The notes beneath the pieces are model-generated. The model saw only the letters and a list, made by a program, of their open reading frames with translations. It searched no databases and was not told the origin of the DNA. This document shows positions 1 through 6,715 of a stretch of 16,732 bases of DNA, piece by piece (position 1 is the first letter of the stretch; each line of letters begins with the position of its first letter). The translations under genes and the position numbers were made by a program. The stretch covers positions 1 to 16,732 of the forward strand of contig JAGAFH010000006.1 in NCBI GenBank assembly GCA_017612755.1, given 5' to 3'. The stretch is from Clostridiales bacterium (lineage in GTDB: Bacteria > Bacillota > Clostridia > Saccharofermentanales > Saccharofermentanaceae).

Positions 1-2
1 AC

Positions 3-605
3 GGTGATACAGGCGGACTTACAGAGCACTTCGTTTATAACGTAAGGACCCTTGAGAGACTCGGTGTTTCCGCTGTCATCATCGAGGACAAGACAGGTCT
101 TAAGAAGAATTCCCTCTTCGGCACAGAAGTTGCCCAGACCCAGGATTCCATCGAGAACTTCTGTGCAAAGATCTCTGCAGGTAAGGCTGTCCAGAGAACA
201 GATGATTTTATGATCATCGCTAGATGTGAGAGCCTTATCCTCGAGAAGGGTCAGGAAGATGCCCTTGAGAGATGCCACGCTTATGTTAAGGCCGGCGCTG
301 ACGGTATCATGATCCACTCAAGACAGAAGAGCCCCAAGGAGATCTTCGATTTCTGTGATGCTTTCCGTGAGACTGATAAGACAACACCCATCGTTGTTGT
401 TCCCACATCCTTCAATGAGGTAACAGCCGAGGAGCTGGCTTCCCACGGCATCAATATCATCATCTATGCTAACCAGATGCTCCGTGCAGCATACCCCGCA
501 ATGACACATGTTGCAGAGTCTATCCTCAAGAATCACAGAAGCGCTGAGATCGAGGGAGAGATCATCCCCTTCAAGCAGATCATCCGCATCATCGACGAAC
601 TTTAA
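3..605 (+). CDS. aepX: Phosphoenolpyruvate phosphomutase, 5'-truncated by window edge
   Basis: Cytosolic enzyme that rearranges phosphoenolpyruvate to phosphonopyruvate, the C-P bond-forming entry step of nearly all known phosphonate biosynthesis. The frame is open from base 3; only the last 200 residues are present, with the N-terminal part of the barrel outside the window. The first visible residues, GDTGG, fit the end of the Asp-x-Asp-Thr-Gly metal site. They are followed by EDKTGLKKNS, the PEP-mutase signature that separates this branch from isocitrate lyase-type relatives. The expected arginine (IIARCES) and histidine (GIMIHS) of the active site are also present, so the visible part looks functional. 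The stop codon sits inside the Shine-Dalgarno of the next gene (AAGGAG, 604-609), implying co-transcription with the cytidylyltransferase. The phosphonopyruvate decarboxylase and aminotransferase expected for aminoethylphosphonate are not in this window and may lie upstream. Family assignment is very secure; the final phosphonate is not determined. Confidence 0.95.
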   Translation, partial: GDTGGLTEHFVYNVRTLERLGVSAVIIEDKTGLKKNSLFGTEVAQTQDSIENFCAKISAGKAVQRTDDFMIIARCESLILEKGQEDALERCHAYVKAGADGIMIHSRQKSPKEIFDFCDAFRETDKTTPIVVVPTSFNEVTAEELASHGINIIIYANQMLRAAYPAMTHVAESILKNHRSAEIEGEIIPFKQIIRIIDEL

Positions 606-614
606 GGAGCAGTT

Positions 615-1319
615 ATGGAGATCGGAATACTGATGGCGGCAGGTATGGGAACGAGGATGAGACCTCTTACAAATACCATGCCCAAGCCCCTTGTAAAAGT
701 ACACGGAGTCCCCATGATCGAGACGGTCATCAAAGGCCTGAAGCTTCGGGGCGTTGAAGAGATATATGTGGTAACCGGATATCTGGGAGACCAGTTCGAT
801 TATCTTACGGAGAAATATCCCGAACTTAAGATCATCAGGAATACTGAGTATGAGACCATCAACAACATCTCTTCCGTTCATGCTCTCGGCGATATTATGG
901 GCAGGGCAGACTGCTTTATCTGCGAGGCCGATCTTTATATAACCGACCATTCCTTCTTCACCGTTGACCACAGTAAGTCCTGCTACTACGGCAGGATGGT
1001 GGAGGGATTCTCAGGAGACTGGGTATTCGATACGGACGAAAACGGAAGGATCACCAGAGTAGGAAAGGGCGGAACGGATGACTATAACATGGTAGGCGTG
1101 TCCTATATGAAAAAGGAAGATGCTGCCATTATCCGTGACGCTATAAACGAGGCTTATACAAAGCCGGGTTACGAAGATCTTTTCTGGGATGACATTGTAA
1201 ATATGAACCTGGATAAGATCGATATGGAAGTCATCCCCGTAACAGGAGACCAGATAGTTGAGATCGACTCCGTAGCTGAGCTCATAGAAGTCGACGACAG
1301 TTATAAGGGAGTTATCTGA
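615..1319 (+). CDS. pntC: LicC/PntC-type CTP:phosphonate (or phosphocholine) cytidylyltransferase
   Basis: A 234-aa nucleotidyltransferase of the GT-A-like sugar-nucleotide pyrophosphorylase fold. The N-terminus carries the signature LMAAGMGTRMRPLT followed by PKPLV (K24); EADLYI (D106) supplies the usual metal aspartate; FWDD (190-193) and EIDSVAELIEVDDSY near the C-terminus match the LicC/PntC branch. LicC makes CDP-choline from phosphocholine, while PntC makes CMP-2-aminoethylphosphonate from CTP and the phosphonate. The PEP mutase gene only 9 nt upstream is the reason to prefer a phosphonate substrate; this is inference from context, and phosphocholine or another small phosphate ester cannot be excluded by reading alone. 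The start is supported by AAGGAG five bases before ATG. Length is normal for a stand-alone enzyme, with no fusion to PEP mutase or an aminotransferase as seen in some organisms. Confidence 0.82.
   Translation: MEIGILMAAGMGTRMRPLTNTMPKPLVKVHGVPMIETVIKGLKLRGVEEIYVVTGYLGDQFDYLTEKYPELKIIRNTEYETINNISSVHALGDIMGRADCFICEADLYITDHSFFTVDHSKSCYYGRMVEGFSGDWVFDTDENGRITRVGKGGTDDYNMVGVSYMKKEDAAIIRDAINEAYTKPGYEDLFWDDIVNMNLDKIDMEVIPVTGDQIVEIDSVAELIEVDDSYKGVI
1305..1311 (+). promoter_or_regulatory. Shine-Dalgarno site fixing a GTG start
   Basis: AAGGGAG lies inside the last codons of the cytidylyltransferase gene, 10 nt before GTG at 1322. It supports the GTG start two bases after the preceding stop codon, and so translational coupling of the two genes. 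Confidence 0.7.
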
Positions 1320-1321
1320 CA

Positions 1322-2593
1322 GTGGCAGGACAGTTTCTTTACATCGATCCCGGAACGGGCAGCATGCTGTTTTCGATACTTATCGGTATCATCGGCGTTG
1401 CTGTTTATTTCCTCAGGACCCTTTTCGTAAAGATAAAGTTTATCATCTCCGGCGGTAAGCAGGCTAAGCTGGATATGGGCAAGCTCCCCATCGTCATCTT
1501 CTCCGACCACAAGAGATACTGGAATACTTTTGAGCCTATCTGCGATGAGCTGGAAAAGAGGGGAGTCGAGGCATATTTCTGGACTGCTTCCCCTGACGAT
1601 CCTGCTCTTTCCAAGGGTTATGAGCACATAAAGTGTGAATTCATAGGTGAGGGCAACAAGGCTTTCTCAAGGCTTAATCTTCTTAACGCAGACATAGTCC
1701 TGGCAACAACACCCAGCCTGGACGTCTTCCAGTGGAAGAGGTCTAAGAACGTTAAGTGGTATATCCATATTCCTCATTCCCCCGGAAATGTAAATATGTA
1801 CAGGATGTTCGGTATCGATTACTTTGATGCCATGCTCCTTTCCGGAAAACACCAGGAGGAACAGACCAGACAGCTGGAAGAGCTTCGAAAGCTGCCTGCC
1901 AAGGAAATCGAACTGGTGGGACTTCCTTACTGGGATGAGATGTACAAGAGGATAAAGGCTTCCGATGTGAAGAAGCACGATGGTCTTACAGTGCTCCTTG
2001 CACCGTCATGGGGACCTTCAAGCATCCTCAACGTATATGGTGAGAGATTTATAGATGAACTTATAAAGACGGGATATAACATCGTCATCAGACCTCATCC
2101 CCAGTCCTTTACGGCTGAGAAGGAGACTATGGACAGACTGATGGCCAAATATCCCGATGGTGAGAAGGTAGAGTGGAACAGGGATAATGACAACTTCGAT
2201 ATCCTTTCCAGAGCCGATATCCTCATCTCTGATTTCTCCGGAGTGCTCTTTGATTTCTCCCTTCTGTTTAACAAGCCTGTTATGTATGCAAATGCAGATA
2301 TCAATATGGATCCTTTTGATGCCTGGTGGATCGATGAGACCCCCTGGACCCTCCGTATCCTGCCTAAGCTGGGTAAGGCCATCACGAATGAGTCTATGGG
2401 AAATCTCAAGAACATGATCGACGAGTGTATCAATGATCCCCAATACGAAAAGAACAGGGACGAGGTAAGAAAGGATGCCTGGCAGCATCCCGGACAGTCG
2501 GCATCGCTGATCGCCGATTATCTCGTAAGGAAGCTGGCTGAGCTGAACCAGCCTAAGGAAAAGAAAGAAAGCAGCGAAAACGAAGCTGCCTGA
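1322..2593 (+). CDS. Membrane-anchored CDP-glycerol glycerophosphotransferase-family protein, copy 1
   Basis: A 423-aa member of the TagB/TagF-like family, which transfers a phospho-alcohol unit from a CMP-activated donor to a lipid-linked or polymeric acceptor at the inner membrane face. Residues 7-14 (YIDPGTGS) lead into one hydrophobic helix (about 15-35) and a basic stretch, so the protein is probably tethered. The catalytic region shows RPHPQS (H259) and ADILISDFSGVLFDFSL (D304, S306), the two best conserved family motifs. The usual HGT-type motif appears replaced by HIPHSPG (H152). Translation starts at GTG 1322. About two thirds of residues match the next gene, so the pair is a tandem duplication. 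Lying directly behind the cytidylyltransferase, it could use CDP-glycerol or, by chemical analogy, CMP-aminoethylphosphonate; the donor is unproven. Confidence 0.85.
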   Translation: MAGQFLYIDPGTGSMLFSILIGIIGVAVYFLRTLFVKIKFIISGGKQAKLDMGKLPIVIFSDHKRYWNTFEPICDELEKRGVEAYFWTASPDDPALSKGYEHIKCEFIGEGNKAFSRLNLLNADIVLATTPSLDVFQWKRSKNVKWYIHIPHSPGNVNMYRMFGIDYFDAMLLSGKHQEEQTRQLEELRKLPAKEIELVGLPYWDEMYKRIKASDVKKHDGLTVLLAPSWGPSSILNVYGERFIDELIKTGYNIVIRPHPQSFTAEKETMDRLMAKYPDGEKVEWNRDNDNFDILSRADILISDFSGVLFDFSLLFNKPVMYANADINMDPFDAWWIDETPWTLRILPKLGKAITNESMGNLKNMIDECINDPQYEKNRDEVRKDAWQHPGQSASLIADYLVRKLAELNQPKEKKESSENEAA

Positions 2594-2624
2594 TAAATAA
2601 AGAATTAAGAAAGAGGACAGAAAA

Positions 2625-3953
2625 ATGCAGATGCTTTATATCGATCCCGGAACGGGAAGCATGTTATTCACTATTCTTATAGGTGTATTCGGAGTAGGTG
2701 TTTATTTCCTCCGTACCCTTATAATGAAGATCAAGTTCATCATCTCCGGCGGCAAGCGCGAGAAGATGGACGGTAACAGACTTCCTATCGTTATCTTCTC
2801 GGATAACAAGAGATACTGGAATATCTTCGAACCCATCTGTGACGAGTTTGAGAAAAGGGGACAGGAAGTCCACTACTTCACTGCATCCTCTGACGACAAG
2901 GCTCTCGAGAAAAAGTACGAGCATATAAAGGCTGAGTTCATTGGTGAAGGAAACAAGGCTTTCTCCAAGCTCAACCTCCTCAATGCAACACTTGTCCTTT
3001 CAACCACCCCCAGCCTTGATGTCTTCCAGTGGAAGAGATCAAAGGAAGTTCAGTACTATGTGCACATTCCCCATGCTGCAGGAGATATCACTATCTACAG
3101 GATGTTCGGTATCGATTTCTATGATTCCATCCTTCTTTCAGGTCAGTTCCAGATCGATCAGCTCAAGAAGCTCTGGGAGATCAGAGGTGTCCCCGTTAAG
3201 GAGATGGAGCTGGTAGGAATCCCCTACATGGATGAGATGAAGAAGAGGGTAGATACAAATAAGTATGTAAGAAAAGAAGGAGAAGTTCCCACTGTCCTTC
3301 TGGCACCTTCCTGGGGTCCTTCCTCCATCTTCGCTTACTATGGCGGTAAGATCATCGATGAACTCCTTAAGACAGGATATAAGGTAGTAGTAAGACCTCA
3401 CCCCCAGTCCTTCGAGTCTGAGAAGGAGATGATGGATGAGCTTATGAGCAAGTATCCCAACAGCGACAAGCTGGAGTGGAACAGGGATACGGATAACTTC
3501 GATGTCCTCAACAGATCCGATATCCTTATCTCCGATTTCTCCGGTGTCCTCTACGATTTCTCCCTTGTATTCGATAAGCCCATCATCTATGCAGATACAT
3601 CTTTCGACAAGTCAGTTTACGATGCCGCATGGCTGGAGGACGATCTCTGGACATTCAGCATCCTTCCTTCCCTTGGACAGCAGCTCTCAGAAGATAACAT
3701 CGGTAAGATCAAGGATGTTATCGACGAGTGCATGAACGATCCCAAGTATCAGGCAGGAAGAGACAAGGCCAGATCCGAGACATGGGTATACATGGGTGAA
3801 GGCGCCAAGAGAACTGTCGATTACATGATGAATAAGTACAATTCCCTGGTGGAAGAGTCCCGTAAAAAAGCTGAGAAAGAAGCTGCAAAGCTGGGATCCA
3901 AAAAGAAAAAAGATAAAGAGAAGAAAGGTAAGGAAGAGGCGAAAAAGAAATGA
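2625..3953 (+). CDS. Membrane-anchored CDP-glycerol glycerophosphotransferase-family protein, copy 2
   Basis: A 442-aa paralog of the preceding gene with the same architecture: YIDPGTGS (5-12) plus a membrane helix, then the transferase domain with HIPHAAG (H150), RPHPQS (H259) and DILISDFSGVLYDFSL (D304, S306). All motif residues are kept, so both copies are probably active, perhaps on different acceptors or donors. The clearest difference is a C-terminal tail of about 33 residues (410-442) made almost entirely of lysine, glutamate and alanine, ending in repeated KKK; copy 1 has only a short, less basic tail. Such a tail could bind phospholipid headgroups or an anionic polymer (inference). 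The start is ATG 2625 with AGAGG eight bases upstream. The stop overlaps the next start (ATGA, 3950-3953), indicating coupled translation with the first YidC-like fusion gene. Confidence 0.85.
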   Translation: MQMLYIDPGTGSMLFTILIGVFGVGVYFLRTLIMKIKFIISGGKREKMDGNRLPIVIFSDNKRYWNIFEPICDEFEKRGQEVHYFTASSDDKALEKKYEHIKAEFIGEGNKAFSKLNLLNATLVLSTTPSLDVFQWKRSKEVQYYVHIPHAAGDITIYRMFGIDFYDSILLSGQFQIDQLKKLWEIRGVPVKEMELVGIPYMDEMKKRVDTNKYVRKEGEVPTVLLAPSWGPSSIFAYYGGKIIDELLKTGYKVVVRPHPQSFESEKEMMDELMSKYPNSDKLEWNRDTDNFDVLNRSDILISDFSGVLYDFSLVFDKPIIYADTSFDKSVYDAAWLEDDLWTFSILPSLGQQLSEDNIGKIKDVIDECMNDPKYQAGRDKARSETWVYMGEGAKRTVDYMMNKYNSLVEESRKKAEKEAAKLGSKKKKDKEKKGKEEAKKK

Positions 3954-6712
3954 GTTTTCTTACTGCTCTTTATACGGTATTAATAAAGCCTCTTGAGCTT
4001 ATATTTGAAATCATCTTCTCAATAAGCAACAGGATCGTACACCATCCGGGTCTTGCGATCATCTTCTTGAGCCTTGCCATGAACTTCCTGGTACTGCCTT
4101 TGTACAAAAGGGCAGATGCAATGCAGGAAGAGGAGCGAAAGACAGAAGAGAAGATAGGCCCCTGGCAGGAGAAGATCAAGAAGACCTTCAAGGGCGATGA
4201 GCGTTTCATGATGCTCCAGGCTTTTTACCGGGAAAATAACTATAAGCCTACGGATGCGCTTAAAGGATCCCTTTCCCTTATGCTGGAGATACCTTTCTTT
4301 ATCGCAGCCTACAGGATGCTGTCATCATTAAAGCTCCTGCAGGGAGTAAAGTTCGGCCCTATCGCCGATCTGGGAGCTCCGGATCACATGATCGTCATTG
4401 GTGCACTGGCCATAAACCTTCTGCCCATCCTTATGACCCTCATAAACATCATCTCCAGCGCTATCTACACCAAGGGACTTCCCACAAAGGCAAAGGTACA
4501 GCTTTACGGAATGGCCCTTATCTTCCTGGTGTTCCTTTATAATTCCCCGGCGGGACTTGTATTTTACTGGACACTTAACAACCTGTTCTCCCTTGTGAAG
4601 AACATCTTCTATAAGCTTAAGAACCCGAAGCTGGTACTGTCCGTAATGGCAGCGCTTGCAGGTCTTGCAGTGGCTCTTTATACAATAATATGCAGCAGTT
4701 CCATGTACAGCCACAGGATAGTAAAGCTCCTGATCTTTGCTGCAGCGCTTCTCATTCCCATCGTCCTTTATTTCTTAAAAGGGAAGATGAAGACGAAGGA
4801 AAGAGCAGCCTTTACGCCTGACAAAAAGGTGTTCTTTTTCGGATGCACATATATTATGGCCCTTACGGGACTTCTGATCCCGTCAGCCCTTCTGGCATCC
4901 TCGCCCACAGAGTTTGTTACCCAGTATCTTTTCTTTGATCCTAACTACTATCTGTGGTTCTCGGCCCTTACTGCGGCGGGACTCTTTATGGTGTGGATGG
5001 GATTTTTCTATATCCTTGCAAATGACACGGGAAAGCACATCATGGGTATCGTGGCCTTTGCCCTGGCCGGTGTCTTTACCGCTGACTATATGTTCTTCGG
5101 AACAAAGCTCGGAAGCGTATCCAACAACCTTCAGTATGAAGTAAAGCCCGAGTATTCTGCAAAGACCCAGTTGATCAACCTTCTGGTGGTCGTCCTTGTG
5201 GCAGCAGTCTTTGTAGTGATATTCAAGTTCTGGAAAAAGGGAGTGCCCCTTATCCTTCTTACGGCTACCCTGGCTATCGTTGGAATGTCCATAGTCAATA
5301 TGAACAAGGTCTCCAAGGGATATATGAAGGTTGATTATTATGTCCAGGAAGAAGATCCGGTCATAACCCTGAGCAAGGACGGAAAGAATGTCATAGTTCT
5401 CATGCTGGACAGAGGAATAGGAACGCTTGTCCCTTATCTTTTAGCCCAGAATCCTGAACTTGAGACCCAGTTTGACGGTTTTACATATTATCCCAATACT
5501 GTGGCAACAGGTATAAGGACTAATTTTGCCATGCCTGCCCTTACAGGCGGATACGAATATACAGCCGGCGCCATGAACAGAAGAGATGATATGCTCCTTA
5601 AGGATAAGACGGATGAGGCGCTTCTCGTCATGCCGGTACTGTTCTATGAGAACGGATATGATATCACTGTCTGCCAGCCTACTCTGGCAGGTTATTCCTG
5701 GGATCCGGATCTTTCCATCTATGATGATTATCCTGATTTCAACCTCTATATCACCAAGGGATATTTCAATGAATATAATGAACTCTTAAGTGGAGAGGAG
5801 AAGGCTCTTAAGGAGAGGAACATGTTCCTTTACAGCCTTTTTAAGGTCTCTCCCTGCCTTATCCAGGGTACAGTTTATAATGAGGGCCTTTATAATGATG
5901 CTGACCTTAATGCCGGTATCATGCATGTTAACGAGGACGGCACTGAGCTGTCTGTAATGCAGACTACTGACGGCCTTTACCGGGCATCAGGCCTTAACAA
6001 CAGATATATGAACGAGTATTCGGTCCTTACAAATATGATAAATATGACTCAGATATCTGACGACCCGGAAGGCAACTTCCTCTTCATGACTAACGATGCA
6101 TGCCACGAGCCCACGCTTCTTCAGCTGCCGGACTATACGCCCCAGATGAACGTGGACAACAGCGCATATATCATGAATCCTGAAGACTATACTATCGACG
6201 GCGTTAACCTGGAGATGGACAATGTGGACCAGGTGGCCCATTTCCATGTAAATATGTCAACATTTATGCTCCTGGGCGACTGGTTTGATTACCTTCGCGA
6301 ACAGGGTGTATATGATAATACCAGGATCATTATCGTAGGAGACCACGGAAGGGATGTCCACCAGATCGAACAGCTGGAGATATCTTCCGTCGGTATAGAT
6401 GCTGAATTTGCCAATCCTGTCCTTCTTGTGAAGGATTTCGATTCCGAAGGATTTGTTACTGACGATACATTTATGACAAATGCGGATGTTCCAACCATTG
6501 CTCTTTCAGGTATCGTGGAAGATCCCGTAAATCCTTTCACCGGAAATCCCATCAACAGTGATCCCAAGTTTGAGGGACCCATCGAAGTGATCTATTCCGA
6601 TTATTACGACATAGACGTAAATAACGGAAATGTCTTCATGCCCGGATTCTGGTACAGCGTACATGATGATATCTATGACGAAAACAACTGGGAGTATTTG
6701 GGGTTCTACTGA
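3950..6712 (+). CDS. YidC-like membrane domain fused to alkaline-phosphatase-superfamily phosphotransferase, copy 1
   Basis: A 920-aa integral membrane protein. Residues 1-226 match the YidC/Oxa1 core: HPGLAII-LSLAMNFLVLPLYKRADAMQ, KTFKGDERFMMLQAFYRENNYKP, LMLEIPFFIAAYRMLS, and FLVFLYNSPAGLVFYWTLNN. The pore-facing arginine of insertases (E. coli R366) falls on N45. Residues about 228-455 contain roughly six or seven further hydrophobic segments. Residues 475-920 form an extracellular domain of the LtaS/EptA/sulfatase superfamily: NVIVLMLDR (D487), a threonine before a small-residue motif (T524 in GIRTNFAMPALTGG, probable nucleophile), NDACHEP (H719) and IIIVGDHGRD (D798, H799). Such domains transfer phosphoglycerol or phosphoethanolamine-like groups, or hydrolyse phosphate or sulfate esters. 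There is no cleavable signal peptide; the start is ATG 3950 with AGGAAGAGG about ten bases upstream. The role in surface-polymer assembly is inferred from neighbours. Alternatively it could be a hydrolase. Confidence 0.88.
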   Translation: MSFLTALYTVLIKPLELIFEIIFSISNRIVHHPGLAIIFLSLAMNFLVLPLYKRADAMQEEERKTEEKIGPWQEKIKKTFKGDERFMMLQAFYRENNYKPTDALKGSLSLMLEIPFFIAAYRMLSSLKLLQGVKFGPIADLGAPDHMIVIGALAINLLPILMTLINIISSAIYTKGLPTKAKVQLYGMALIFLVFLYNSPAGLVFYWTLNNLFSLVKNIFYKLKNPKLVLSVMAALAGLAVALYTIICSSSMYSHRIVKLLIFAAALLIPIVLYFLKGKMKTKERAAFTPDKKVFFFGCTYIMALTGLLIPSALLASSPTEFVTQYLFFDPNYYLWFSALTAAGLFMVWMGFFYILANDTGKHIMGIVAFALAGVFTADYMFFGTKLGSVSNNLQYEVKPEYSAKTQLINLLVVVLVAAVFVVIFKFWKKGVPLILLTATLAIVGMSIVNMNKVSKGYMKVDYYVQEEDPVITLSKDGKNVIVLMLDRGIGTLVPYLLAQNPELETQFDGFTYYPNTVATGIRTNFAMPALTGGYEYTAGAMNRRDDMLLKDKTDEALLVMPVLFYENGYDITVCQPTLAGYSWDPDLSIYDDYPDFNLYITKGYFNEYNELLSGEEKALKERNMFLYSLFKVSPCLIQGTVYNEGLYNDADLNAGIMHVNEDGTELSVMQTTDGLYRASGLNNRYMNEYSVLTNMINMTQISDDPEGNFLFMTNDACHEPTLLQLPDYTPQMNVDNSAYIMNPEDYTIDGVNLEMDNVDQVAHFHVNMSTFMLLGDWFDYLREQGVYDNTRIIIVGDHGRDVHQIEQLEISSVGIDAEFANPVLLVKDFDSEGFVTDDTFMTNADVPTIALSGIVEDPVNPFTGNPINSDPKFEGPIEVIYSDYYDIDVNNGNVFMPGFWYSVHDDIYDENNWEYLGFY
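4067..4626 (+). repeat. Near-identical 560-nt block, unit 1 (YidC-like core)
   Basis: This stretch encodes residues 40-226 of fusion copy 1 and aligns without gaps to 6833-7392 in copy 2 (offset 2766). By hand count about 22 of 560 bases differ, nearly all silent; the only amino-acid change from residue 41 on is T179 to I. Just outside the block the two genes diverge clearly. Confidence 0.85.
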
Positions 6713-6715
6713 TAT

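Noticed and set aside
318..971. Long minus-strand open frame opposite the PEP mutase and cytidylyltransferase genes
   Set aside because: It lies fully antisense to two well-supported genes, crosses their boundary, and its translation shows no recognisable domain. It is explained by codon bias of the plus strand.
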